A stretch of DNA of 64,000 nucleotides from Marinihelvus sp963695135 (GTDB lineage: Bacteria; Pseudomonadota; Gammaproteobacteria; Xanthomonadales; SZUA-36), in contig CAVOGA010000003.1 of the NCBI GenBank assembly GCA_963695135.1, positions 372,001-436,000 on the forward strand, written 5' to 3'. The position numbers were made by a program, and so were the translations under genes. Positions 26,040 through 37,445 of this stretch are shown piece by piece (within the stretch, counting starts at the first letter, position 1; the number at the start of each line of letters is the position of its first letter). The notes beneath the pieces were generated by a model that was not told the origin of the DNA, searched no databases, and saw nothing but the letters and a program-made list of their open reading frames with translations.

Positions 26040-26562
26040 TCACTTTTGCAGGGCCGCCATTCTCTGCAGCGTGCCCTCCGTATGGTGGTGACATAATGCC
26101 ACAGCCAGTGCGTCGGCGGCGTCTTCCGCCGGCGTCTCGCGCAGACCCAGCAACAGGGTGACCATGTGCTGCACCTGCACCTTGTCGGCGGCACCCCGTC
26201 CGACCAGCGCCTGCTTGATGGCGCGCGGCGCGTATTCGGCCACGGGAATACCCGCGTCGATCACCGCGCAGACCGCCGCGCCCCGGGCCTGCCCCAGCTT
26301 GATGGCGCTGGAGGGGTTTTTGGATACAAATACCGTTTCCACGGCGGCCACCTGTGGCCGGTGCGCCTCGGCCAGTTCGCGGACTGCCCTGAAGATAATA
26401 CCCAGCCGTTCGGTGAATTCTCCACCGCCGGTCTTGATGACCGTGTGATGCAGGGCCGTTACCTTGTCGCCCCGGACCTCGATCAGACCCGACACCGGTA
26501 AAGCGGGACCCGGGATCGATCCCGAGTATCCGCCGTGGCTCACCGGGTCCGGACCCGATCAC
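26040..26562 (-). CDS. ruvC: Holliday junction resolvase RuvC (single frameshift)
   Basis: About 173 residues when one extra base near 26487 is removed. The N-terminus MIGSGPGEPRRILGIDPGSR in one frame carries the first catalytic aspartate (GIDPG). The rest (VETVFVSKNPSSAIKLGQAR and EDAADALAVALCHH) holds the other acidic residues. It starts with GTG, whose GTGA overlaps the yebC stop codon. The isolated one-base insertion resembles many others in this window, so the gene is probably intact in the cell. Confidence 0.9.
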
Positions 26563-27300
26563 TGCTCGTAGACTTCGTCAGGAATGATGGCGTTGTTGAA
26601 AACGTCCTGCGTGTCATCAAGGTCTTCGAGCAGGTCCAGCAGACGCAGAACCTTGGCGCCGGTTTCCACGTCCAGGTCAACATCGGTGGCGGCGCGCATG
26701 GTGACCTCGGCATTTTCCGGTGACAGCCCCGCCGCCTGCATGGCCTGCAACACGGCCGGGAACTGCTCCGGGTCGGCTGGTCACTTCGATGGAGCCGTCG
26801 TCTTCTGTCACGACGTCTTCCGCTCCCGCTTCCAGGGCGACTTCCATGACCTCGTCTTCCGAGGCACCGGGCGCAAAGTTAAGCACACCGATTTTGCTGA
26901 ACAGGTAGCTGACCGAGCCGTCCGTGCCGAGGTTGCCACCGTGCTTGCTGAAGGCATGACGCACTTCCGCCACGGTCCGGTTGCGGTTGTCGGTCACGCA
27001 ATCGACCATCACGGCCACGCCGCCGGGCGCGTAACCCTCGTAGCGAACCTCCTCGTAGCTGACGCCCTCCAGTTCACCGGTGGCCTTCTTGATGGAGCGT
27101 TCGATGTTGTCTTTCGGCATGTTCGCCGCATTGGCCTTGTCGATCGCCAGGCGCAGACGCGGGTTGCTGTCCGGGTCGCCGCCGCCCTCGCGGGCCGCAA
27201 CGCTGATTTCGCGATTCAGACGCGTGAATATCTTGCCGCGCTTGGCGTCAACGGCTCTTTTCTTGTGCTGGATATTGGCCCATTTACTGTGACCGGCCAT
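26559..27300 (-). CDS. yebC: YebC/PmpR family protein (single frameshift)
   Basis: About 246 residues when one extra base near 26775 is removed. The N-terminus MAGHSKWANIQHKKRAVDAK is diagnostic, and the second frame restores VLQAMQAAGLSPENAEVTM and the end PDEVYEQ. Members bind DNA or the ribosome; recent work on relatives points to relief of stalling at proline stretches. In this lineage it precedes the ruv genes. Confidence 0.93.
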
Positions 27301-27362
27301 GGCGATTCACCTTGATCAGAACTGTGGATTTAGCCGCGCATTTTAACATGATCCTAAGCGAC

Positions 27363-28010
27363 TCAGTCCGCCGAACTGACCGGCATAAAACGCCCGCGCG
27401 TCAGAAAGCTGAGCACCTGCCGCGAGACCGGCTCCGAGAAAATCAAACCGGTATGGGTGACCGGCAGGGTAATGTGGGCGGAGAGGCCCTCGTGACGCGT
27501 CTCGGCCACCGCCACGGTGCCGTCGTTCGGCTTTGGCAAGCCCCCGGTAATCCGGCCGAGCCCGACGGAGCGGGAGCCGGCGATCATGCCCATCTGGCGG
27601 TTTTCAGGCCACCGCTGAACCCCTTCGAGCAGCGGGTTGGCGGCGGCGCCGAGCAACAGCGAGGCCCCGGGCCAGCGTGACGCCTGGCGGGCCACTGCGC
27701 TGCCGGTCAGCGGGGTGCCCAGGAACACCACCCTGCCCGGCCGCGACCAGCGCCCTGCCTCGAGCATCTGCAGGATAAGCAGGCCTCCGAGGCTGTGTCC
27801 CACCAGGTGGACCCCCTTCGGAAAGTCCCGGTCGCAAAGGTGCTGCAGGCGCATGGCGCTGCGCTCCAGCGGCACCCGCGTGGAGCGATAGCTGAAGCCC
27901 TTGACCCGGTAGCCGGCCTGTTCAAGACGTCGTCCGAGGATACGCAGCCAGCTTTCCCGGAACCACAGCCCGTGCACCAGCACGACATGCGGAATCTCGT
28001 GGGCAATCAT
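27363..28010 (-). CDS. Alpha/beta hydrolase, lipase-like
   Basis: 215 residues. The fold is shown by VVLVHGLWFRESW (oxyanion region, about 9-21) and the nucleophile elbow GHSLGG (Ser about 72), as in triacylglycerol lipases and palmitoyl-thioesterase relatives. Candidates for the acid and the histidine are PNDGTVAV and THTGLIF. There is no signal peptide. Its ATG overlaps the rarD stop codon by four bases (ATGA). The substrate is unknown. Confidence 0.8.
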   Translation of the reverse strand: MIAHEIPHVVLVHGLWFRESWLRILGRRLEQAGYRVKGFSYRSTRVPLERSAMRLQHLCDRDFPKGVHLVGHSLGGLLILQMLEAGRWSRPGRVVFLGTPLTGSAVARQASRWPGASLLLGAAANPLLEGVQRWPENRQMGMIAGSRSVGLGRITGGLPKPNDGTVAVAETRHEGLSAHITLPVTHTGLIFSEPVSRQVLSFLTRGRFMPVSSAD

Positions 28011-28918
28011 TGGCGCAGCGCACGCCGGGCAGCGCGCCGGGCCTGCAGCGGGCCGATGCTCACCAGCAACAGCGCGGTCCAGATGCAGGCAAAGGCCACC
28101 GCGTGGCCGGGCGTAAATGACTCACCCCAGAGGAACACGGCCAGGCAGAAGGTCATGCTCGGCGCCAGGTACTGGACAAAGCCGATCAGCGTCAGGGTGA
28201 GACGCTGGGCCGCCATGTTGAACCAGATCAGCGGCATCACCGTAATCAGCCCACCGGCCATGAGGAGCAGATCAATCGACAGCGGCTCGTGCATGAAACT
28301 CATGCGTCCCGCAGAGGCGGCCCAGGCCATGTAGCCCAGCGCCGGACCCAGCAACAGCAGGTTTTCCCACAGCAAGCCGGTCATTGGCCCGACATCCAGA
28401 CGCTTGCGAACCAGTCCGTAGAGCGCGAAGGACAGCGCCAGCGCCAGGGACACCCAGGGCGGCTGACCCAGGTAAATGGCCAGGTAAGCCGTACCCAGCG
28501 CGGCAATCGCCACGGCCCATTTTTGCCAGGCGGTCAGTCGATCGCCAAAAAACAGAAAGCCGAAAGCGACGTTCATGAGCGGGTTAATGAAGTACCCGAG
28601 GCTGGTGTAGAGCACATGGTCGTTGACCACGGCCCAGACAAAAATCAGCCAGTTGGCGCCGATCAGGGCGCCACTTACGGTCAGCCAGGCGAGCTGCCGG
28701 CGGTTCAGGCGCAGCTTCTGCCACAGGGCGCGGCCGTCCCGGAACAGCAGGAACAGGAGCAGGATCGGAATCGCCCAGATCACCCGGTGGGCGATGATTT
28801 CCCAGGGATTCACGCCGTCCAGGAACTTGAAGAAAATCGGCATCAGGCCCCAGGCGATGTAGGCAGCGAAGGCTGCCGCCAAGCCCTTGCGGTCAGCGGG
28901 TGGGTTGTCCTGGGTCAT
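28007..28918 (-). CDS. rarD: EamA/DMT-superfamily transporter RarD
   Basis: 303 residues with ten hydrophobic helices in two EamA repeats. The start AAFAAYIAWGLMPIFFKFL and the internal PLMNVAFGFLFFGDRL match RarD proteins. It is an inner-membrane permease with unproven substrate in most species. It is translationally coupled to the hydrolase. Confidence 0.88.
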   Translation of the reverse strand: MTQDNPPADRKGLAAAFAAYIAWGLMPIFFKFLDGVNPWEIIAHRVIWAIPILLLFLLFRDGRALWQKLRLNRRQLAWLTVSGALIGANWLIFVWAVVNDHVLYTSLGYFINPLMNVAFGFLFFGDRLTAWQKWAVAIAALGTAYLAIYLGQPPWVSLALALSFALYGLVRKRLDVGPMTGLLWENLLLLGPALGYMAWAASAGRMSFMHEPLSIDLLLMAGGLITVMPLIWFNMAAQRLTLTLIGFVQYLAPSMTFCLAVFLWGESFTPGHAVAFACIWTALLLVSIGPLQARRAARRALRQ

Positions 28919-29044
28919 GATGCGCGCGGTCCCGGGCCCGTTGGGCCTGATGTCGGCAAGCTTAACGACTTAGCGTCCTGCGGGGAACAAGGGGCTCCCG
29001 GCACCAGGCCGGGAAACCCCGCCTGCACAGCAACAACGGGCAGT

Positions 29045-31018
29045 CTAGGGGCCGCTGGCCCGATCCTCGCCAATGTGCTTATCGAGAAAAGCGAGCATGG
29101 CCTGGTACATGTCGATGCGGTTATCCACCTGGGTAAAACCGTGCCCCTCATCGCGCTGCATCCACTCGTAGGACATCCCCGCATCATCAAGCTGATCACG
29201 CAGGAAGGTGGCCTGGTCAAAGGGCACACGCACATCTTGCGTGCCGTGGATGATAAACAGGTCGGCCTTGATCTTGTCCACCTGGTAGGCCGGTGAACGG
29301 GCGACCAGGTCGTCTTCATCCGTGCCCAGGTAGTTATCCAGGAAGGCATTGGCGGCACGGGGATTGAGGCGGAAATCGCCTTTCTTGCGCATCATGGGCA
29401 GGCTGTAGACACCGGCACTGGGAATCGCGCACTGGTAGAGGTCCGGTTCACGCACCACGCCCATCAGACTGGCGTAGCCGCCATAGCTGACGCCGTAAAG
29501 ACAAATACGGTCCCGGTCCGCAACACCCTCCCGGATGGCCCAGAGGGTGGCGTCGGTGATGTCATCCTGCATCTCGCGGCCCCATTTGCCATGACCCATG
29601 GTTTCAAAATCCTGCCCGTAACCACCGGAACCCCGGAAATTGACCTGCAGCACCGCGTAACCGTTGCTGGCCAGTACCTGGACGTCGGGATCGTAACCCC
29701 AGCGGTCATAGGGGCCGTGCGGTCCGCCGTGCGGCATCACGACCATCGGCAGGTTCCGGTCCTCGCGACCCGGCGGCAGCGTCAGGTAGCCGTAGAGCTT
29801 CACCCCGTCCCGCGCCTGCAGGGTAAAGGCCTCCTGCACACCCAGCCGTGACGGATCCGCATCGGCCTTGGCAGCGGCCAGAAACTGCAGCTTGTTGTCC
29901 CTGAACAGATACAACTCGCCGGGGTTCCGGTCACTGCTCACGCGAACCGCAGCCGTTGAACCATCCCGCGAAAAGCTGGTGACGAAGACTTCCTGTCCGG
30001 GAAAGGCCGCGTCCAGGGCCTGGCGCTGAATGACCACCGGGTCGTCCGGGTACAGGTAGAGACGCTCCGGATAGCCCGGCTCAAACGTCACGCCAAGCAC
30101 CGTGCCCAGGGGCCCATACACGGCGGACTGGACGTCAACGTCCGGATGCCGGAACACCAGGCTGATTTCCCCGGTCGCAAAGTCGAATTTAAACAGGCCC
30201 ATCGTGTCATTGTGCGCCTGGTCGAAGTTGGACAGGAAATAGAACTCCTGGTCGCCGGGTCCGAAGCCCAGGACCTCGTACTCCGGCTGCTCGCGCTGCG
30301 CATCGATGGTCAGGGAAGCCCACTGGCCATCAACCGGCCGGTAGTGAAAGCGGTAGCGGTCATCATCCGCTTCGTATTCCTTGGCGCCCGGATGGACCTC
30401 TACGGCCGCGCGAAAGCGGTCCTGGCTGTCAAAACTCATGTCAGACAGGTAGGCGCCAACCTCAAGATCCGGACCGTCGCCGTAGCGCCTGGCGTCACCC
30501 GTGTTGACGTTGACGCGGTACAGCCTGATGTCCGTCCCCCGCTCCTGGTACCAGCGTGCCATCATGATATGGTCCGGGTCTGATTCGAGGCCGTCCACGG
30601 ACCACATGGCGGACCTGGAGCTGGTCTCCACCTCGCGGCGATTACTGCCATCAAAGCCACCAATGAAGATCTGCATGTCCTGGCGCCGTCCGTCCAGGTA
30701 GCCGGTGTTTTTCCAGACATACATCAGGAGGCGTTCATCGTTGGCCCACAGCGCATTGCCGACATGCTTGCCATCACCAAAGGCATAGACCGCGGTGATC
30801 TCACTCAGGTCACTTTTCGCAATGGCCAGCTTGCCTTCGTTGTTGCCTTCCTCATAGGTGAAAGCAATGTGCTTGCCGTCCGGCGACAACAAGGCGGTTT
30901 TGAATTTTGCCGGCGCGGCAAAAAACTCGACCGGCAGGGGCTCCGGCGGCGCTGCACCGGCGGGCAAGGAGAGGACGGTCATGATCAGTGCCATGACCGC
31001 TGCAAATTGTCGTTGCAT
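29045..31018 (-). CDS. S9 family (prolyl oligopeptidase-type) secreted peptidase
   Basis: 657 residues. A signal peptide (cleavage near PAGAA) is followed by a beta-propeller-like region (about 30-390) and an alpha/beta hydrolase domain (about 400-657). Catalytic Ser lies in GVSYGGYAS, and the His is in DEGHGFTQ. VMPHGGPHGPYDRWGYD is typical of acylaminoacyl or dipeptidyl peptidases. It is likely periplasmic and degrades peptides. It stands alone between rarD and aspS. Confidence 0.9.
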   Translation of the reverse strand: MQRQFAAVMALIMTVLSLPAGAAPPEPLPVEFFAAPAKFKTALLSPDGKHIAFTYEEGNNEGKLAIAKSDLSEITAVYAFGDGKHVGNALWANDERLLMYVWKNTGYLDGRRQDMQIFIGGFDGSNRREVETSSRSAMWSVDGLESDPDHIMMARWYQERGTDIRLYRVNVNTGDARRYGDGPDLEVGAYLSDMSFDSQDRFRAAVEVHPGAKEYEADDDRYRFHYRPVDGQWASLTIDAQREQPEYEVLGFGPGDQEFYFLSNFDQAHNDTMGLFKFDFATGEISLVFRHPDVDVQSAVYGPLGTVLGVTFEPGYPERLYLYPDDPVVIQRQALDAAFPGQEVFVTSFSRDGSTAAVRVSSDRNPGELYLFRDNKLQFLAAAKADADPSRLGVQEAFTLQARDGVKLYGYLTLPPGREDRNLPMVVMPHGGPHGPYDRWGYDPDVQVLASNGYAVLQVNFRGSGGYGQDFETMGHGKWGREMQDDITDATLWAIREGVADRDRICLYGVSYGGYASLMGVVREPDLYQCAIPSAGVYSLPMMRKKGDFRLNPRAANAFLDNYLGTDEDDLVARSPAYQVDKIKADLFIIHGTQDVRVPFDQATFLRDQLDDAGMSYEWMQRDEGHGFTQVDNRIDMYQAMLAFLDKHIGEDRASGP

Positions 31019-31081
31019 GAATCTTTCCTTGATCGCAGTGGGTTTCCTTAATGCTAATCGCGCCGGCTGCGCCGGGGCAAC

Positions 31082-32857
<1,776 letters not shown>

Positions 32858-32921
32858 ACTGCTCTCCTGCTGTCCGCTTCAGGCGGATTTGTTGTCCTTG
32901 CTTGTCGACGCGGCGCTCTTG

Positions 32922-33206
32922 TCACTGCCCTTGCTTGTCGGATTTTCCGGAAGACTTGTCACTTCCCGAATCACCGGACGCCTTCGCCGGCTTGTCACCG
33001 GAATCGGCGAGATTGCGCTTGTTACCCGACTTGAAGTCGGTCTCGTACCAGCCGCCGCCCTTCAGGCGGAAGCCGGCGGCGGAAATCAGCCGCTTCAATT
33101 CAGGTTTGCCGCAATTCGGGCAATCCCGCAGCGGCTCATCACTCATCCGCTGCAGTTTTTCCAACTCATGGCCGCAGCTCTGACAACGATATTCATAAAT
33201 TGGCAT
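32922..33206 (-). CDS. FmdB-family zinc ribbon protein
   Basis: 94 residues from the ATG at 33206. The regulatory zinc ribbon is at the N-terminus (MPIYEYRCQSCGHELE, then CPNCG): two CxxC pairs. A Ser/Lys/Asp-rich disordered tail follows. Just before the stop codon another frame continues with similar Ser/Lys composition to 32879, so a further one-base error is possible. Such proteins frequently precede aspS; their function is not established. Confidence 0.85.
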   Translation of the reverse strand: MPIYEYRCQSCGHELEKLQRMSDEPLRDCPNCGKPELKRLISAAGFRLKGGGWYETDFKSGNKRNLADSGDKPAKASGDSGSDKSSGKSDKQGQ

Positions 33207-33343
33207 GGACCCTTCTCCCTGGCCCCGTGGGGGCGGAATTATAACGGTGCCGCAGGAGATGGGGTCATCCCGCAGGCTTTTCCATGGCATCATAACGGTT
33301 CTACCTTGCCAACAGAGGCGGATCACACCGCCCGTAAACCAAC

Positions 33344-35053
33344 ATGACCCATATGCTTAAGTTTTTGATGCTCAGCGTCCTGTGCGGCGCCGCGCTGACC
33401 GCCTGTGAACGCCAGTCCGACCAACAGGCGGACACACCGGCGACGACTGCTGTTGAACCCGCCGCGCCCGCCGGCGAAGCGGTGGACGTACTGGTGGAGA
33501 CCAACACCGGCCCGCGACTGGACATCTACACCCCGGTGGTGCTGACCGCGGATCTGTCGGGCCTGAGCGAGGCCCAGAAAGACATGGTTGGCCTGCTGAT
33601 CGAGGCTGCCCAACTGACCGATGACATCTTCTGGCAGCAGGTCTGGGGCGACCGCGACGCCCTGCTCGATGCCATCGATGACCCGGCCGTGCGCCGGTTT
33701 GCGGAGATCAACTACGGCCCCTGGGACCGGCTTGACGCGGACGCGCCGTTCATCGAGGCCTATGGCCCGCGTCCGCCCGGCGCCAACTTCTACCCGCAGG
33801 ACATGACCCGGGAGGAATTCGAGGCCTGGGATCAGCCGGGCAAGGACGGTGAGTACTCCCTGGTGCGGCGCGACGAAGCCGGTGCGCTGGTCCTGGTGCC
33901 CTACAGCGAGGCCTATGAAGAAGAACTGCTGGCGATTGCCCTGCTGCTTCGCCAGGCGGCAGACCTGGCCGAGGACCCGGGCTTCGAAACCTACCTGAGA
34001 CTCAGAGCGGACGCGCTGCTCAGCGATGACTACCAGCCCTCGGACCTGGCCTGGATGGATACGAAGACCAACGCCGGTGGAACTGGTGATCGGACCCATC
34101 GAAACCTACCAGGATGCGCTGTTCGGTTACCGGGCGGCTTTTGAAACCTTCGTGTTGCTCAAGGACCAGGCCTGGAGCGAGCGGCTGGCAAGATTCGCCG
34201 CCTACATGCCGGACCTGCAGCGCGGCCTGCCGGTGCCGGATGCGTACAAGCAGGAAATGCCCGGTTCCGACGCGGACCTGAATGCCTATGACGTGCTGTA
34301 CGTGGCCGGAGATGCCAACATCGGCTCCAAGACCATCGCCATCAACCTTCCCAACGACGAGGAAGTGCAGCTGGCGAAGGGCACGCGGCGCCTGCAACTC
34401 AAGAACGCGATGCTGGCCAAGTTCAACAAGATTCTCGTGCCCATCGCCGACGAACTGGTCGCGGCGGATCAGCGCGATCACGTGACCTTCGAATCCTTCT
34501 TCGGCAACACGATGTTCCACGAAGTGGCCCACGGCCTGGGCATCAAGAATACGCTGGATGGCTCGAACACGGTTCGCGCGGCGCTCAAGGAACACGCCTC
34601 GGCGCTGGAGGAAGGCAAGGCCGACATCCTGGGGCTTTACATGGTCCAGCGGCTGCGGGACATGGGCGAGATCACCGAGGGTGAGCTGATGGACGACTAC
34701 GTCACCTTCATGGCCGGCATTTTCCGTTCCGTGCGCTTCGGCGCCTCCAGCGCCCACGGCCGCGCCAACATGATCCGCTTCAACTATTTCCTGGATGCGG
34801 GCGCCTTCAGCCGGGATGATGCGACGGGCACCTGGCGCGTGAACCGAGGAGCCGTTCGAAGCGGCCGTGGAGAGCCTGAGCCGGCAACTGCTGGTGCTGC
34901 AGGGCGATGGAGACTACGACGGCGGTGGCTGCCTTTGTGGATGAACTGGGCAGCGTTGGCCCGCAGCTGCAGGCCGACCTGGATCGGCTGGCGGCGGCCG
35001 GTATCCCCGTGGACATCGTCTACGAGCAGGGCAGGCAGTCCCTGGGGTTGTGA
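33344..35053 (+). CDS. M49-like (dipeptidyl-peptidase III-related) zinc lipoprotein, frame-disrupted
   Basis: About 569 residues once three extra bases (near 34074, 34845 and 34922) are removed. A signal peptide with lipobox (ALTAC) anchors it to a membrane. The zinc motif HEVAHG is followed about 35 residues later by EEGKADILG, giving the third ligand. This resembles bacterial relatives of dipeptidyl peptidase III but has HExxH rather than the HExxGH of classical M49. The corrected C-terminus ends VYEQGRQSLGL four bases before proB. Without correction the reading frame runs into proB. Confidence 0.75.
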
Positions 35054-35057
35054 GGGC

Positions 35058-36131
35058 ATGAGCAAGCCTAAACGCATCGTCGTTAAGCTCGGCAGCCAGG
35101 CCCTGTGCGCCCCGGACGGCGCGCTGGCGCCCGACGTGCTCCAGTCGCTGGCCGACCAGGTTGCCGCGCTGCGCAACCATGGCTGGCAGGTGCTGCTGGT
35201 CTCCTCGGGTGCGGTGGCTTCCGGACGGGGCCTGGCGGAACAGGCCACGCGCTGCCTGACGAACCCGGTGACCATCAAGCAGGTCCTGGCGGCAGTTGGC
35301 CAGGTTCACCTGGTGGCGGCCTGGCAGAGGGCTTTCCAGGCGCATGACCTGATCACGGCCCAGGTACTGCTGTCCAAGGCGGACTTTCAGAGCCGGGAGC
35401 ACTACCTTGATACCCGGGCTTGCCTCGGCGCTGCGCTGGCCGCGGGCTTCGTGCCGATCATCAATGAAAATGACGTGGTGGCGGCAACCGACTTCATGTT
35501 TTCCGACAACGATGAACTGGCCGGCCTGCTGGCCGGCATGATGGGCGCGGAGGTGCTGGCCCTGCTCAGCAGTGTCGAGGGCGTGCTGAACCCGCAGTCG
35601 GGTCAGCTCATTGAAACCTGGGACGACAAGCTCCATACCATCAATGAGGTGGTGCAGTCGGGCGGCTCAAAACTCGGCCGCGGCGGCATGCACAGCAAGC
35701 TCGCCGAGGCCCGCAAATCAGCTGCCCTGGGAACGCGGGTAGTCATCGCCAACGGGCGCGCCGACAACGTGCTGCGGCACATTGTGAACGGTGACCGCAT
35801 CGGTACGCACTTCCCGCCCAGCCCCCAGGTGGCCCCTGCGAAACGCTGGCTGGCCGTGATGGATGACCATGCCCAGGGCGTGGTAACGGTCAACGACGGG
35901 GCGCGTGACGCGCTGATGGACAACGACCACCTCGCCAGCCTGCTGCCGGTGGGCATTGAGCGCGTCGAGGGCGACTTTGAACGCGGCGACGTCATCCAGG
36001 TTCGCGACCTGAAAGGAAAGCTCCTGGGTTGCGGGCGAGCCGACTATGACGACAAGCGAGCCCGGGCACTACTGGGCCAACGAGACCAGAAACCCCTGAT
36101 TCATTATGACTATCTCTATATCAACGATTGA
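35058..36131 (+). CDS. proB: Glutamate 5-kinase
   Basis: 357 residues. The amino-acid kinase domain (about 1-255) starts RIVVKLGSQAL and has VSSGAVASGR and INENDVVA. A C-terminal PUA domain (about 270-357) contains GVVTVNDGARDAL and FERGDVIQV. It phosphorylates glutamate in proline synthesis and is usually feedback-inhibited by proline. The end overlaps proA by 26 bases. Confidence 0.96.
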   Translation: MSKPKRIVVKLGSQALCAPDGALAPDVLQSLADQVAALRNHGWQVLLVSSGAVASGRGLAEQATRCLTNPVTIKQVLAAVGQVHLVAAWQRAFQAHDLITAQVLLSKADFQSREHYLDTRACLGAALAAGFVPIINENDVVAATDFMFSDNDELAGLLAGMMGAEVLALLSSVEGVLNPQSGQLIETWDDKLHTINEVVQSGGSKLGRGGMHSKLAEARKSAALGTRVVIANGRADNVLRHIVNGDRIGTHFPPSPQVAPAKRWLAVMDDHAQGVVTVNDGARDALMDNDHLASLLPVGIERVEGDFERGDVIQVRDLKGKLLGCGRADYDDKRARALLGQRDQKPLIHYDYLYIND

Positions 36132-37413
36132 CCAGAACACCACCACGCCAAGCGATCTCGAAACGGTTCTGCGCAGTGGCCTGGACGCGGCCCGGGATGC
36201 CGCGCCCGCCCTCGCCCGCCTGGATGAGGAGACCACCGCGCGCGTTCTGAACGGCCTGGCGGACCGGGCCATCGAGGAGACGGAACGCATCCTCGCCGCC
36301 AACCGCAAGGACCTGGCGCGCATGGACCCGGAAGATCCGAAATACGACCGGCTGCTGCTCAACCCGGAGCGCATCCGGGGCATCGCCGGGGATCTGCGCA
36401 ATGTTGCGCGCCTGCCCGCGCCCCAGGGCGCCGTGCTGGAAGCCCGTGAACTGCCCAACGGCCTGCAGCTGGAAAAGGTTCGCGTTCCCGTGGGCGTTAT
36501 CGCCGTGGTGTTCGAATCCCGCCCCAATGTCACCTTTGATGTATTCGCCCTGTGCTTTCGCAGCGGCAACGCCTGTGTACTCAAGGGCAGCTCGGATGCG
36601 CGCGACAGTAACGCGGTCATCGTGGAGCTGATCCACGCGGAGCTGGAAGCGGCCGGCATCGACCCGGGCGCCGTCTACCTGGCGCCGCCGACCCGCGATG
36701 CGCTGGCGCCGATTCTCGCCGCCGTGGAACATATTGACCTGGCGATTCCCAGGGGTTCGCGGGGCCTGATCGACTTTGTTCGCGACCATGCAAAGATTCC
36801 CGTGATCGAAACGGGCGCCGGCATCGTCCACACCTATGTCGACCGCAGCGCAGACCTGGACAAGGCCGCTGAAATTGTCACCAATGCCAAGGCGCGCCGG
36901 GTCAGCGTCTGCAATGCGCTCGATACGCTGGTGCTGCACCGGGACCTGCTGCCGGAGCTGCCCCGCCTGCTGCGGGAACTGGGAGAAACACACAACGCGG
37001 AAGTGTTCGCAGACCGCGACGCCTACGCCGCGCTGGACGGACACTACGCCGCACCACTGCACGCTGCGGATGAGGATCACTTTGGCCAGGAGTTCCTGTC
37101 CATGCGGCTATCGGTAAAAACCGTGGATGACCTTGACCAGGCCCTCGCGCACATCCGCCGCTACTCATCCAGGCATTCCGAGGCGGTGGTTGCGGAAGAC
37201 CCGGCGGTGATAGAGCGCTTTCTCAACGAGGTGGATGCGGCCACCGTCTATGCCAACGCCTCCACCGCTTTCACTGACGGCGCACAATTCGGCATGGGTG
37301 CGGAGATCGGCATCAGCACCCAGAAGCTGCACGCGCGCGGCCCCATGGCGCTGCCCGAGCTGACCAGTTACAAGTGGGTAGTTCGCGGTGACGGGCAGGT
37401 CCGCGAGGGCTGA
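36106..37413 (+). CDS. proA: Gamma-glutamyl phosphate reductase
   Basis: 435 residues. It reduces gamma-glutamyl phosphate with NADPH to glutamate semialdehyde. Seen here are VPVGVIAVVFESRPNVT, the catalytic cysteine in RRVSVCNALDTL, and the C-terminal FGMGAEIGISTQKLHARGPM. It completes a proB-proA operon; the 26-base overlap implies coupled translation. Confidence 0.97.
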   Translation: MTISISTIDQNTTTPSDLETVLRSGLDAARDAAPALARLDEETTARVLNGLADRAIEETERILAANRKDLARMDPEDPKYDRLLLNPERIRGIAGDLRNVARLPAPQGAVLEARELPNGLQLEKVRVPVGVIAVVFESRPNVTFDVFALCFRSGNACVLKGSSDARDSNAVIVELIHAELEAAGIDPGAVYLAPPTRDALAPILAAVEHIDLAIPRGSRGLIDFVRDHAKIPVIETGAGIVHTYVDRSADLDKAAEIVTNAKARRVSVCNALDTLVLHRDLLPELPRLLRELGETHNAEVFADRDAYAALDGHYAAPLHAADEDHFGQEFLSMRLSVKTVDDLDQALAHIRRYSSRHSEAVVAEDPAVIERFLNEVDAATVYANASTAFTDGAQFGMGAEIGISTQKLHARGPMALPELTSYKWVVRGDGQVREG

Positions 37414-37445
37414 CAGCCCACGCCATTTACCCTGCCGGTTACGGC

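Noticed and set aside
34026..36131. A natural fusion of a peptidase to glutamate 5-kinase
   Set aside because: The joint frame arises only because of an extra base near 34845 followed by another near 34922. Corrected frames give separate stop and start codons four bases apart.
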